From assembly GCF_049340185.1 (NCBI RefSeq), contig NZ_JBMPPC010000004.1, positions 1 through 64,000 on the forward strand: a stretch of DNA of 64,000 bases, in the 5' to 3' direction. A program made the translations under genes and the position numbers. A model generated the notes under the pieces. It saw only the letters and a list, made by a program, of their open reading frames with translations. It made no database searches and was not told where the DNA came from. Each line of letters begins with the position of its first letter. The stretch's first letter is position 1. The DNA is from Undibacterium sp049340185. Lineage in GTDB: Bacteria; Pseudomonadota; Gammaproteobacteria; Burkholderiales; Burkholderiaceae_D. Of the stretch, positions 26,501-35,739 are shown one piece after another.

Positions 26501-27193
26501 ATGAAATCCCATCTCGATCTGATGAGCGACCTATCTGCGCATCCCTGGTTTGGCTCTCTCCCTCTGCGAGACAGAAAAGTCATGCTCAATGCTGCCGAGT
26601 TATTACGGCTGCGCCCTGGCGAAATGCTGTTCAGGCAGGGCGATGCGCCGGGTGGTTTTTATGCTCTGCTGAGCGGCACCTTAAAAATGTCCACCCTGAG
26701 CGAGGATGGCAAAGAGGCGATCCTGGTCGTGCTGGAGAGCGGTACCTGGTTTGGTGAAATCTCGCTGATCGATCACCAGCCGCGCACCCATGACGCGACG
26801 GCGCTCGGTGAGGCCGAACTACTGGTATTGCCCAATAATGTGTTTCAGACGCTGATGCAAAGAACCGCTTTTTCACAAGCGATTGCACGGATGCTGGCGG
26901 GCCGAATACGCCTGCTGTATGGGATAGTCGAGGATGCGACCTTGCGCTCAACCCGCGGTCGGATTGCACGTCGCCTGCTGCTGCTCGCGCATGGCGACGC
27001 CTCGCTATCTAGCAACGCTCGGCCGCGGGTACCAGTCTCGCAAGAAGCGCTGGCCATGATGCTGGGAATTACACGCCAAACTTTATCCAAGGAATTAAAA
27101 TTATTGGTACAGCAAGGCGTGATCAGCCTGGGCTATCGCTCTATTGAGATCATATCCCCCGATGATCTGGCGCGGCAAAGCGGCATGACGTAA
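26501..27193 (+). CDS. Crp/Fnr family transcription regulator
   Basis: A 230-residue regulator. Residues about 15-130 form the cyclic-nucleotide-binding-type beta barrel (LRLRPGEMLFRQGDAPGGFY, GTWFGEISLIDHQPRTHDA). A long dimer helix follows, and the C-terminal winged helix-turn-helix is at about 165-220 (VSQEALAMMLGITRQTLSKE). No cysteine cluster for an Fe-S centre is visible, so it is not a direct FNR oxygen sensor. The ATG at 26501 fits family length. It is divergent from the HD-domain gene, which it might control. Confidence 0.87.
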   Translation: MKSHLDLMSDLSAHPWFGSLPLRDRKVMLNAAELLRLRPGEMLFRQGDAPGGFYALLSGTLKMSTLSEDGKEAILVVLESGTWFGEISLIDHQPRTHDATALGEAELLVLPNNVFQTLMQRTAFSQAIARMLAGRIRLLYGIVEDATLRSTRGRIARRLLLLAHGDASLSSNARPRVPVSQEALAMMLGITRQTLSKELKLLVQQGVISLGYRSIEIISPDDLARQSGMT

Positions 27194-27253
27194 AAGGTGT
27201 CTCTTAAAGGTGTCTCTTAAAGGTATGACTTCATAATGTAAGGACTTATAGCA

Positions 27254-27566
27254 GACTTACCTAAATACCAAGACCTCTTACCACAGAGGCACTGAGGCAC
27301 AGAGGCACAGAGAAAGGCAGGAGCATGCCGCTCTGGAGTATTGGTGAAAGAGTTTTCAAAGCTCCTCCAAAACGAATCCGCAAGCGGGGTGCGCCTCTTA
27401 GCATGAAAACCCTTTGAAAGCCGCATCCAGCTTGCGGGTTCAATGTTCATAATTTCTAAAAACCCTTGATTCGATATGCCGTGGAACTGCTTACTCCTGC
27501 TACTCCTGCCTTTCTCTGTGCCTCAGTGCTTCTGTGGTGAGTGGTCTTGGTATTTGCGTAAAACCT
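27254..27566. repeat. Dispersed repeat family 1, copy C (full-length, with terminal inverted repeats)
   Basis: The most complete copy, about 310 bp. The left end reads AAATACCAAGACCTCTTACC then ACAGAGGCACTGAGGCACAG; the right end, read on the other strand, is AAATACCAAGACCACTCACC then ACAGAAGCACTGAGGCACAG and both continue AGAAAGGCAGGAG. The terminal inverted repeats are thus about 55 bp long. Between them is the core with GAAAGCCGCATCCAGCTTGC and GAATCCGCAAGCGGGGTGCG. It fills most of the gap between the Crp/Fnr gene and the binding-protein gene. No transposase is inside; the structure is MITE-like. Confidence 0.82.
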
Positions 27567-27751
27567 GAATAGATTGACGATGTGACACGGCGTTCATGCT
27601 TTGTAGCAATTTACGACGGGTCACGAGCAACAAAATTCATGGTCCATACGGTAAATTTTCAGGTATTGTTAAGTTATTCCAGCGAATTTTCACTGATTTT
27701 TCAATGGTATTCCACCGACTTTATCCAGTTCAACCAGCAAGGCCGTGTCCG

Positions 27752-28570
27752 ATGCGTCGTCGTTTACACCTGAGGGTTTTTCTAGCTATTGCCTTGATTG
27801 CTGGCGTGGTTGCTCATCGCCCTGCCTCGGCCGCCTGTTCGCGAATCATTCAGGTACCGGTCGCGGCAGTAGGACAAAGCGTCACCGTTGAGGGTAATGT
27901 TGTCGGAGGCATTTATCCGGACATGTTGCGAGAACTGAAGGACGAATGCGAATTCGCATTTATGTCGGTACCAAGAGCGCGACTCGAAAAAATGTTTGAA
28001 AGCGGCAGCGCCGATCTGCTGATGCCAGCCAGCCGCACTCCGAGGCGTGACGAGATCGGCATTTTTGTTCCCACGATAGCGACCCGCGCCACGATGATTT
28101 CTATCGCGTCTACACGTCCCGCCGTGAAGAGCATACAAGAGCTGCTGGAACGCCATGATATTAAAGTCGCAGTCGTCCGTGGCTATGACTATGGTCCGGT
28201 ATATCAGGATCTGATCAAGAAATTAAGCAAACAAGGTCGCCTAACCATGGAGGCGGATCCTTTATCGATTGCGCGTGTTTTAAAAGCAGGTGTCGCCGAT
28301 GTCACGATAATGACACCCACAATATTGGCCGGAACCATTAAAGAAAATAAAAAAATCGCGGACATGCTGGACAAGCTGCGTATCGAACCAATTACCGAAT
28401 TACCCTGGGGTCAAAGCGGCATCTATATCTCTAAATCCTCGCTCAGCGCCGAGGACACGGCAACACTCAAGGATCTGTTAGAACGCACGGCAAAATCCGG
28501 CGCGATCTGGAAAGCCTTTCAGCTTTACTATTCACCCGCCGTCTTGAAAGAAAGCGCACGTCCGCGCTGA
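27752..28570 (+). CDS. Periplasmic substrate-binding protein-like (family 3)
   Basis: A 272-residue exported protein with a signal peptide (RRRLHLRVFLAIALIAGVVA, cut near ASA-AC). The mature chain has the two-lobe PBPb layout: GNVVGGIYPDMLRELKDECEF, SGSADLLMPASRTPRRDEIG, then the second-lobe DIKVAVVRGYDYGPVYQDLI and GVADVTIMTPTILAG. There are no transporter subunits nearby, so it may be an orphan binding protein or a sensor-type protein. The ATG at 27752 gives the signal peptide; the frame runs 52 codons further upstream without coding character. Confidence 0.8.
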   Translation: MRRRLHLRVFLAIALIAGVVAHRPASAACSRIIQVPVAAVGQSVTVEGNVVGGIYPDMLRELKDECEFAFMSVPRARLEKMFESGSADLLMPASRTPRRDEIGIFVPTIATRATMISIASTRPAVKSIQELLERHDIKVAVVRGYDYGPVYQDLIKKLSKQGRLTMEADPLSIARVLKAGVADVTIMTPTILAGTIKENKKIADMLDKLRIEPITELPWGQSGIYISKSSLSAEDTATLKDLLERTAKSGAIWKAFQLYYSPAVLKESARPR

Positions 28571-28598
28571 CATCCGGCTAGCATCACAAGCGTCAAAC

Positions 28599-29078
28599 TT
28601 ATACAGCCAGCCGCGTCTCAAATTTGCTGCGCAGAATAGAAAAAAAACTCCGCACGTTTCGCACATTCGCCTGCCCTGCAAACAAGCGATGCGCGAGCAC
28701 ATGATAGGCCGCCATATCCGCCACCTGTATCATCAGCACAAAATCGGGTCCCGGTGACACCCGATAACATTGCTGCACCGCTGGTTCTTGCACCACCCAT
28801 TTTTCAAACGCGACCAACTGCTCGCTAGCCTGATTGTCCAGGGTGATTTCTACAATCGCGGTCAGTCCGAGTCCGATTTTTTCTGGCGATAAAATCGCGA
28901 CCTGGCGGGCAATGACACCCTCGTCAATCATGCGCTTAACCCTGCGCAGACAAGTCGGTGCCGAAGCATGCACCCGCTCTGCCAAGGCCTGATTACTCAG
29001 TGAGGCATCCGACTGCAACTGTTGAAGTATGCGTTTATCCAGCTCATCCAAGAGCGTAGGCGTGTTTTGATCCGACAT
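28599..29078 (-). CDS. Lrp/AsnC family transcription regulator
   Basis: A 159-residue regulator with an N-terminal helix-turn-helix (LDELDKRILQQLQSDASLSN, ALAERVHASAPTCLRRVKRM) and a C-terminal RAM ligand domain (GLTAIVEITLDNQ, CYRVSPGPDFVLMIQVADMA). It is divergent from glmS across an AT-rich 214-bp region, where Lrp-type proteins typically bind. An Lrp gene beside glmS is a usual Burkholderiales arrangement. Confidence 0.92.
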   Translation of the reverse strand: MSDQNTPTLLDELDKRILQQLQSDASLSNQALAERVHASAPTCLRRVKRMIDEGVIARQVAILSPEKIGLGLTAIVEITLDNQASEQLVAFEKWVVQEPAVQQCYRVSPGPDFVLMIQVADMAAYHVLAHRLFAGQANVRNVRSFFSILRSKFETRLAV

Positions 29079-29292
29079 AATTCACCACAAATAGGTATTT
29101 ATTGAAATAAAATTTCATATCGATATTGCATATTCATTTTAATTCAAATTATTCATAATTTTGACAGTTAATTTCATACGATATACCTTACGATGATAAA
29201 AATTCAGAAGATTAGTAATTTTGCAATTATCTTCAGATCATCAGCAAATTTCGACTCTTCGTCTCGATCAACATTTTTAATCAGAGGTCATT

Positions 29293-31122
29293 ATGTGCGG
29301 CATCGTCGGCGCAGTAGCGCAACGCAATATCACTCCTATCTTGCTAGAAGGCTTAAAGCGCCTCGAATACCGCGGCTATGACTCTTGCGGCGTGGCGCTG
29401 CATGTCGACGGTCATCTGCAACGCTCACGCAGCACCTCTCGCGTCGCCGAATTGCAGGCACAAGTCGAACAAACTGGTCTGGCAGGCTTTACTGGTATTG
29501 CGCACACCCGCTGGGCAACGCACGGTGCGCCTTCATCGGCCAATGCGCATCCGCATTTTTCACGCGATGGCGACAATGCGCGCATTGCACTGGTCCACAA
29601 CGGCATTATCGAAAACCACGAAGAATTGCGCGCCGAGCTGACTGCTGTCGGCTATGTCTTTGAGAGCCAGACCGATACCGAAGTCATCGCGCATCTGGTC
29701 GATCATTTATATAGCGGCGATTTGTTTGAGACAGTCCAGATTGCCGTCAAACGTCTGACCGGCGCTTTTGCGATTGCCGTATTTTGCCGTGACGAACCAC
29801 ATCGCGTCGTCGGTGCACGTCAGGGCTCACCACTGATTGTCGGCGTCGGCCAGGGCGAGAATTTCCTAGCGTCCGATGCCATGGCATTGGCAGGTACCAC
29901 CGACCAGATTATTTATCTGGAAGAAGGCGATGTCGTCGATCTGCAATTGCAACGCGTCTGGATCATCGATGCAGCAGGCAAGCAAGTGCAACGCGAAGTA
30001 CGCACCGTCCATGCCCATACTGGCGCAGCCGAACTCGGCCCGTATCGCCACTACATGCAAAAAGAAATTTTCGAGCAACCACGCGCACTCGGCGACACGC
30101 TCGAAGGCGTGACCGGCATCATGCCAGAACTGTTTGGCGACAAAGCCTTTGGCGTTTTCAAACAAATCGATAACGTCCTGATCCTCGCCTGCGGCACCAG
30201 CTACTACGCCGGCATGACCGCTAAATACTGGATAGAATCGATCGCCAAAATCCCGGTCAATGTCGAGATCGCCAGCGAATATCGCTACCGAGACAGCGTG
30301 CCCAATCCCAACAGCCTGGTCGTCACTATTTCACAAAGCGGCGAGACGGCCGACACCCTCGCCGCACTCAAACACGCACGCGAACTAGGCATGCCGCACA
30401 GCCTCACCATCTGCAACGTCAGCACCAGCGCCATGGTGCGCGAATGCGCGCTCGCCTACATCACACGCGCTGGCGTCGAAGTCGGTGTCGCTTCCACCAA
30501 AGCATTTACGACACAACTGGCCGCACTATTTTTACTCGCGCTGACACTGGCTCAAAGTAAAGGTCGCCTCAGTGACGAGCAAGAAGCCGAACACATCAAA
30601 GCACTGCGCCACCTGCCCGTAGCCATCGCCGCAGTGCTCGCACTAGAGCCGCAAATCATCGCCTGGGCAGACGAATTCGCCCGCAAAGAAAACGCCCTCT
30701 TTCTGGGTCGCGGCCTGCATTACCCGATCGCATTAGAAGGCGCGCTCAAGCTCAAAGAAATCTCCTACATCCACGCCGAAGCCTACCCCGCAGGCGAGCT
30801 CAAACACGGCCCGCTCGCGCTCGTCACTAAAGAAATGCCGGTCGTCACCGTCGCCCCAAAAGACGCACTGATCGAAAAACTTAAATCGAACATGCAAGAA
30901 GTCCGCGCCCGCGGCGGCGAACTCTACGTCTTCGCCGACGCCGACTCCCGCATCACACCAAGCGAAGGCGTACACGTAATCCGCCTGCCAGAACACTACG
31001 GCATGCTGTCACCGATCTTGCATACGGTGCCATTGCAATTGCTGGCGTATCACACGGCGTTGGCAAGGGGTACGGATGTTGATAAACCTCGTAATCTAGC
31101 AAAATCTGTGACGGTGGAATAG
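29293..31122 (+). CDS. glmS: Glutamine:fructose-6-phosphate aminotransferase (isomerizing)
   Basis: GlmS makes glucosamine-6-phosphate, the first step to UDP-GlcNAc. The 609-residue enzyme starts with the cysteine nucleophile directly after Met (MCGIVGAVAQ). The glutaminase domain (1-240) contains GIAHTRWATHG; two SIS domains follow (about 280-600) with ACGTSYYAGMTAKYWIES, ISQSGETADTLAAL and the C-terminal KPRNLAKSVTVE, the invariant end. The Shine-Dalgarno AGAGG precedes the ATG. No glmS ribozyme-like or tRNA-like leader was seen; the upstream region is very AT-rich. Confidence 0.97.
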   Translation: MCGIVGAVAQRNITPILLEGLKRLEYRGYDSCGVALHVDGHLQRSRSTSRVAELQAQVEQTGLAGFTGIAHTRWATHGAPSSANAHPHFSRDGDNARIALVHNGIIENHEELRAELTAVGYVFESQTDTEVIAHLVDHLYSGDLFETVQIAVKRLTGAFAIAVFCRDEPHRVVGARQGSPLIVGVGQGENFLASDAMALAGTTDQIIYLEEGDVVDLQLQRVWIIDAAGKQVQREVRTVHAHTGAAELGPYRHYMQKEIFEQPRALGDTLEGVTGIMPELFGDKAFGVFKQIDNVLILACGTSYYAGMTAKYWIESIAKIPVNVEIASEYRYRDSVPNPNSLVVTISQSGETADTLAALKHARELGMPHSLTICNVSTSAMVRECALAYITRAGVEVGVASTKAFTTQLAALFLLALTLAQSKGRLSDEQEAEHIKALRHLPVAIAAVLALEPQIIAWADEFARKENALFLGRGLHYPIALEGALKLKEISYIHAEAYPAGELKHGPLALVTKEMPVVTVAPKDALIEKLKSNMQEVRARGGELYVFADADSRITPSEGVHVIRLPEHYGMLSPILHTVPLQLLAYHTALARGTDVDKPRNLAKSVTVE

Positions 31123-31251
31123 CCCCGGTTTAAGATTTTTGATCAGAGCAAATAAAGTTGGTCGGGCGATGGCAGGTTCTGCCCGATCAAGCTCGCGGCG
31201 ATTTCACTGTTCAATGCAGAAGGGCACGAGTGCGGGTTCCGATGCATGAAC

Positions 31252-31992
31252 TCAGCGCTTTCCAAACGGCCACAGTTGGCGAATCACGCCCCACGATCCC
31301 TGATCGAAGCGCAACTGTGGCGCCTCCCCTTTCCTGAGAATGTCCTCCGCTGTAATCAAATGATCAACCCGGTCGATGACTTCCTGCGCCTCGATCGACA
31401 CACTGCGCAACTTAATTTTGTCCCTCAACAGCCGATCGCGTATGTGTTCTAACGCCTTGCGGAACGCCGACAACTGATGCAGGCGGTCGCGCGTGTCGAT
31501 GGTGCTGGTAATGACCAGCAGTTCAAGCGACGCGTCCTTGCTCACCAGCGGACGCACCCGGACTTTGCCTTCCACAGTCGCCGCCGCCTTGCTCACAGCA
31601 GCCTCAATGAACTGCAACACAGGCTCAAATGGATCGCTCGGTGGCGTTGGCGGCAGTACGGGGCCATCGGCATACAAACGGACCTGATGCGCCGTAAGAG
31701 ACCATTTGAGGAAGGCATCGAAATCGGCCGGCAGCGCCATGAAGCGAAATGCTACCGCCGCCGTACCGAACTCGCGCTCAAGCTGCTGCCATCCGGCCGC
31801 CGGTAATGCCAGGAAGGCTAACGTCAGGCCTATGGAGTCGACGCAGCAGCGGAGTTCCTCAACATATGGTTGTCTGCACTGCGTATGCCAGATCAGGTCG
31901 TCTTCATGGTTAAGAATGTCGTCCCAACTACAGCTCGCTGTCGGCCTAGTCAGCATAAGTCGCGCCAGCCTCAATTGATTTTCTGATGTCAT
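31252..31992 (-). CDS. Uncharacterised protein (246 residues)
   Basis: I do not recognise this family. The protein is soluble, with WDDILNHEDDLIWHTQCRQP, an alanine-rich middle, a proline-rich linker (GPVLPPTPPSDPFEPV), and a C-terminal half with many charged helices (AFRKALEHIRDRLLRDKIKL, EVIDRVDHLITAEDILRKGE). The base composition is normal for the window. The start is uncertain: ATG at 31990-31992 is used; a GTG ten codons upstream is possible. It lies at the left side of the accessory region, convergent with glmS. Confidence 0.6.
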   Translation of the reverse strand: MTSENQLRLARLMLTRPTASCSWDDILNHEDDLIWHTQCRQPYVEELRCCVDSIGLTLAFLALPAAGWQQLEREFGTAAVAFRFMALPADFDAFLKWSLTAHQVRLYADGPVLPPTPPSDPFEPVLQFIEAAVSKAAATVEGKVRVRPLVSKDASLELLVITSTIDTRDRLHQLSAFRKALEHIRDRLLRDKIKLRSVSIEAQEVIDRVDHLITAEDILRKGEAPQLRFDQGSWGVIRQLWPFGKR

Positions 31993-32236
31993 GTGGAAAA
32001 ATTGTTGAAGGTCACCGTACACCGCTTCTGTGACATATCGATATCCCGACCCACCTCATTTACATGGAAGAAAACAGGAGCATTGATTCGTGCATTACCA
32101 ATCAACTTTAAACATTTTCACGGTGTCTGTAAAATAAAGTAGTTAGCAAGTCCGTTTCCGAGCAAATTTATTTGCTCCAGTTAGATTTTTTAAATATGGT
32201 GGGACATCTTATATACCGCAGGAATTTGGAGGCCAA

Positions 32237-32665
32237 GTGCGGAGCGAAGTAAAAATAATTATTTTCTGGCTTATCGTAGGGTTAATGGTTTGGGCTCTCA
32301 AGAAAGCACCCACCTCAGTTGCTGCGAAGATGGCATTTTCCTGGAATGGTCCGTTTCCTCAGGAAGGTGAATTAAAAAGTTCATATTACCGACGTAAAAC
32401 GTTATTTGCTCTGGGTTGGTTTGTTCAAATTATTTTTGTCGCATTACTGCTCTTTATTGTGACTTGGATTTTCCCGGCTATAGTCCAAGCTGAGACTTTT
32501 TTGTTTGTTGCGTGCTTCGCTTTAACAATAGGATTAGGGATGGCTGCACTTGGCGCGCTTTTAGCATTTCTAACTTACCTAAAAGCGAAGGTGATCGGGC
32601 CAAATAATACCTTTACGTTTATCTTCGAAGAAGATAACCATGAAAACGAAGAAGACGTAAGCTGA
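32237..32665 (+). CDS. Small multi-pass membrane protein, uncharacterised
   Basis: A 142-residue protein with three to four hydrophobic helices: IIIFWLIVGLMVWALK (6-22), FALGWFVQIIFVALLLFIVT (about 57-76), and FLFVACFALTIGLGMAALGA (about 88-107) running into LLAFLTYL. The C-terminal tail is acidic (FEEDNHENEEDVS). A strong GGAGG precedes the GTG start at 32237, which is the only good start. I recognise no family. The region is more AT-rich than the housekeeping genes around it. Confidence 0.65.
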   Translation: MRSEVKIIIFWLIVGLMVWALKKAPTSVAAKMAFSWNGPFPQEGELKSSYYRRKTLFALGWFVQIIFVALLLFIVTWIFPAIVQAETFLFVACFALTIGLGMAALGALLAFLTYLKAKVIGPNNTFTFIFEEDNHENEEDVS

Positions 32666-33042
32666 TATCCAGTTATATAACTGAGACCGAACCGTTGGGA
32701 AATACATGACCATATAGCTACAATTTACGACTTTAACAATCAAGAACATTAAAAGAATTCGTCCAGCTCACGCATTATCCATACGGGTTTACAACTACTC
32801 TGGCCTGCAAGGCGTGTGGATAGTGCGCGGTGGCGGTGCTTGTTTAAATTGATTATTCACGACCGAATCTTGATATAAGTAATTCGGATCACTCATTTTG
32901 CCGACTCACTATGGTTGAAATGTTGGATTTTGTGGTCCAGCCTACGATTTAGGGCTAATAAAGTTGATTGGGCGTGAACTCCAGTCGCGTGTAAGAATCA
33001 CCACAATAAGATTAGAATCGATTTTCTTTCCAAGAAACCTTC
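32666..33042. other. Intergenic stretch, no gene recognised
   Basis: A 377-bp gap before the HEPN gene. No credible frame with coding character was seen. A 20-bp segment at about 32956-32975 (GCTAATAAAGTTGATTGGGC) resembles one at about 31147-31166, which may be coincidence. Confidence 0.4.
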
Positions 33043-34266
33043 ATGAGCAAGAAACCTTCGAGAACGCAACTCGCTAATAAACTTATCTCCTGCGCCATTC
33101 CAGGTGGTACATTCGAACACGAGGACGAAACTTACCGCGGTTTTGGATGTGGTATCTCTATACCGTACAGTACAGCGACGGAGTATAAAGAAGCACTTGA
33201 AGGGCTGTTTGCAGAGGAAAAAAGTATTCCGCAAACGTACACGTTGGAGTCCTTTGAAAAAGAGGTGGCTTCTTTCATTGCGCCATACGTATTAGATAAG
33301 ACTGAAACTGAGACTTCTGCTGTAACAGCCTTTTTGAAAGGGATTAGTTCTCGGCCAGTGGTGGTGCATGACGTTTTTCGACCAATTGCTGGTGTAACAG
33401 TGACACGAGCAAATGAACCCGTGGTCTTGGGGCCTTTCACGATTTACAATACCGCGAGTCACGCTGCACACCTTGAGACTGAGTTGAACGGAAGGTTCAC
33501 TAAATTTCTAACCGAAAATCCCACTACTTACCTCATCGGAGTCAAAGTAAGCGCGCGAGAAGTTGCGAAGGCCTTAGAAATTGGTGACGTCCTGTTCGAG
33601 CGATTCGAACGCGCCATTCGATTCATGATCGGACGGCCCAAGAGCTCTGTGGACGTGGGAATCCTTAACCATAGCGGTTTCACTCGAAACCAGGCCTTTA
33701 TATTCACAGATGAATTGGCCGCTTCGTCTACGCAACACAAGGGCGCACGCATGCCTTTGGCTATAGATATCAACTACCTGGTCAATCCACAAATCGGATT
33801 TAATGCAATTTGGGGTATGTTCGCCATTGCTTCACCATCCGAAATGAACCAACGGGTTTTACTTGCTATTGACTGGATTGGCGAGTCCTATGGCGAACAG
33901 GTTGCGTCCAGCGCCTTCATCAAAGCAGCGATTGCACTCGAAATCCTCTTCAACGAGCATAAAAGCGAGTTTCTAACGAAAGGAATAGCCGCTCAAATTT
34001 CAGAAAGCGTGGCGCTGCTGCTAGGCAGCGATGTCCACTCAAAAATATTGCTGGAAAAAGAATTGAAGAGGCTCTATGGCATTCGGTCAGGAATTGCTCA
34101 CGCCGGCAAAAGCGACATCAAGGCGAGCGACCTTGTATCGATTCAAAACCTTGCCCGGCAATCTGTAATTCGAGTACTGAAGGATCCAGCCTTCAAAGAC
34201 ATAGATACAGCTAGCAAGATGACCATACTTTTCAAAAAATTGAAGTACGGTGGCTCAGCCACCTAA
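33043..34266 (+). CDS. HEPN-domain protein resembling ApeA-type anti-phage proteins
   Basis: A 407-residue soluble protein. The C-terminal third (about 270-400) looks like an ApeA-like HEPN domain: AFIKAAIALEILFNEHKSEF, ISESVALLLGSDVHSKILLE, then LKRLYGIRSGIAHAGKSDIK, where R-x4-H (RSGIAH) is the HEPN ribonuclease signature. The N-terminal two thirds are less recognisable and would be the sensing part; they include GGTFEHEDETYRGFGCG. HEPN proteins of this type act in abortive infection by cutting RNA. Defence function is inferred from the domain and from the accessory surroundings. The ATG at 33043 has only a weak ribosome-binding site. Confidence 0.72.
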   Translation: MSKKPSRTQLANKLISCAIPGGTFEHEDETYRGFGCGISIPYSTATEYKEALEGLFAEEKSIPQTYTLESFEKEVASFIAPYVLDKTETETSAVTAFLKGISSRPVVVHDVFRPIAGVTVTRANEPVVLGPFTIYNTASHAAHLETELNGRFTKFLTENPTTYLIGVKVSAREVAKALEIGDVLFERFERAIRFMIGRPKSSVDVGILNHSGFTRNQAFIFTDELAASSTQHKGARMPLAIDINYLVNPQIGFNAIWGMFAIASPSEMNQRVLLAIDWIGESYGEQVASSAFIKAAIALEILFNEHKSEFLTKGIAAQISESVALLLGSDVHSKILLEKELKRLYGIRSGIAHAGKSDIKASDLVSIQNLARQSVIRVLKDPAFKDIDTASKMTILFKKLKYGGSAT

Positions 34267-34474
34267 CTGCATGCCTCGGCTGCTCGGCGGGATATACTCT
34301 AGAAGATAGCTTATTGTGGCTGATGAATTAGGAGATAAACTCTGACAGTTCTGCCTAGTATGTAAGCAAACAGGCGTCTAGCCAACTTTAGAGGAAAATA
34401 TTGGCGGATGTAAAGCAAATTGAAGAACAACTTGATAATTGAATTTAAAGCTATGTTGGATGGACTACATCTCA

Positions 34475-34570
34475 TAGAAAGCAGTGGCTTTCGAATATGA
34501 CCTGTCTCTCGCGCTCATTATTTCTGTCCTTTGCTTTTCGGTTGAACTTGTCTACAGTCCTAGGTTTTAA
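34475..34570 (+). pseudogene. Decayed fragment, coding-like (HEPN-like helix)
   Basis: Between a TAG at 34475-34477 and a TAA at 34568-34570, one frame reads KAVAFEYDLSLALIISVLCF then SVELVYSPRF. This hydrophobic helix ending in a VEL motif resembles the first helix of HEPN-type proteins. There is no start codon context and no continuation, so it looks like a remnant of a broken gene. Confidence 0.35.
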
Positions 34571-34573
34571 CTA

Positions 34574-34690
34574 ATGTTACTCGTACATTATCATTACTCC
34601 GGCGGGGTCATGGAATTCGATGTATCGACGGGCGCTGTTGGTCCAAAATTACAGGTATCGCGCGTAGATGCTACTTGGGGATTTTTGTAG
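34574..34690 (+). pseudogene. Short coding-like frame, 38 residues, probable remnant
   Basis: ATG at 34574 to TAG at 34688-34690. The product contains HYHYSGGVMEFDVSTGAVGP and KLQVSRVDATWGFL, which has protein-like composition, but it is too short to assign. It lies between two other fragments on the same strand and may derive from the same lost gene as the next one. Confidence 0.3.
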
Positions 34691-34731
34691 AAACAGAGTG
34701 GAAAATGATTTGCAATCATGAAGGGTCATGA

Positions 34732-34965
34732 GTCTCTTATTTTCAACATGGGGCTAAACAATGGCGTCTTTGTAAAAACAACGATTTTAGCGTCAAGAGA
34801 GGTTTCTTGAGGCAATTTAAGACTTATAACGCTGGTCAGCTCATGTTTAACTTCAAATACTTCTTCAACGGAATATTCTCTGCAAATATTGACTTAACTT
34901 ATGATTCAATTGACGAGGAAAACGATGATTTTTTTCTTTATGTATTTGAGACGTGGATGCACTGA
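34732..34965 (+). pseudogene. C-terminal remnant of an unidentified protein, no start codon
   Basis: A 77-codon frame closed by a TGA (34963-34965) without any usable start codon. It reads, in part, AKQWRLCKNNDFSVKRGFLR, QFKTYNAGQLMFNFKYFFNG and DEENDDFFLYVFETWMH. The composition is that of a real AT-rich gene: aromatic and charged residues alternate and codon usage fits an acquired segment. A stop (TGA) directly upstream shows that the 5' part was lost or frameshifted. Family unknown. Confidence 0.5.
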
Positions 34966-35161
34966 AAAAACAAGGACATATCGACTTTTTTAAAAAATAA
35001 GACTCCCGTTACTAAAAATTGAATTTATTAAGCATTCGCACAGATTCAGTAAAAAAAACAGTATTGCTGTGAATGCGCAATCTAGGGCGACCGCCAAAAG
35101 AGCTATGGACTGCAATAAACCAGAAGCTGACACTTATAACCAATAGTGCCGATTACAAAAT

Positions 35162-35518
35162 TTGATTAACTTAAAAAAGTTAGAAGAGCTAGCCGCTGAC
35201 ATCTCCGTGTCTCTTGGCGTGCGCAGAATCAGCTCAGCATTGGCCGCTGCCATCAATGATTGGCCTACTTGTAACGTAGATCCTTTGGAATTCTTTTTAT
35301 CAGAACTAAGGCAAGATTTCGGTGAACTTTCTAAGGCCAATATTTGCGTCAAAATGAATAACGTGACAGATGCTTGGAAACTTGAATCGCTCTCTGAATT
35401 ACTAAATGTCTGGACTAGCACCCATGAGCATGTGTTGCTAGACGACTTAGTCCAGCTAATACATGATACTCAATTCACGGGCATAAATAGCAAAAAGACA
35501 ACGCCGAAGCAACAATAA
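35162..35518 (+). CDS. Uncharacterised 118-residue protein
   Basis: I recognise no family. The frame starts at a TTG (35162) and encodes a mainly helical protein (LKKLEELAADISVSLGVRRI, DPLEFFLSELRQDFGELSKA, WTSTHEHVLLDDLVQLIHDT). Length, composition and lack of a good start leave doubt; it may be a remnant with a lost 5' end, like the fragments before it. The 221 bp that follow, up to the monooxygenase gene, hold nothing I can name. Confidence 0.4.
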   Translation: MINLKKLEELAADISVSLGVRRISSALAAAINDWPTCNVDPLEFFLSELRQDFGELSKANICVKMNNVTDAWKLESLSELLNVWTSTHEHVLLDDLVQLIHDTQFTGINSKKTTPKQQ

Positions 35519-35739
35519 TTCCGGTTTCACCAAAACACCGTCTTGTGTAATACTCCTCAACCGAACACCGCGAAAAACGGTCTCTGTGCATTTGGCTCTT
35601 GAGCCACTCGAGCAGGCGACCACATATACGTCAACCAGCACTCGTGTGAGGTCGGCCAGCGTTTCCCCCGGCATTAGTCGGATTTTATTGCGAGCTGTCG
35701 TGCTTTTGCCCGACTTGCCCGTACTTACTGGAACGCGCC

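Noticed and set aside
27217..27450. Minus-strand frame with MRLSKGFHAKRRTPLADSFW in repeat copy C
   Set aside because: A similar peptide appears in copy B, but only because the repeat is conserved as DNA. Copies are frameshifted relative to each other and lack start signals.
29079..29292. glmS ribozyme or tRNA-like leader before glmS
   Set aside because: The region is AT-rich without the ribozyme core; the ribozyme is a feature of Gram-positive glmS genes.
31147..32975. Direct repeats (AATAAAGTTGGTCGGGCG / AATAAAGTTGATTGGGCG) as attachment sites of an island
   Set aside because: They are short, imperfect, not next to a tRNA and no integrase is present.
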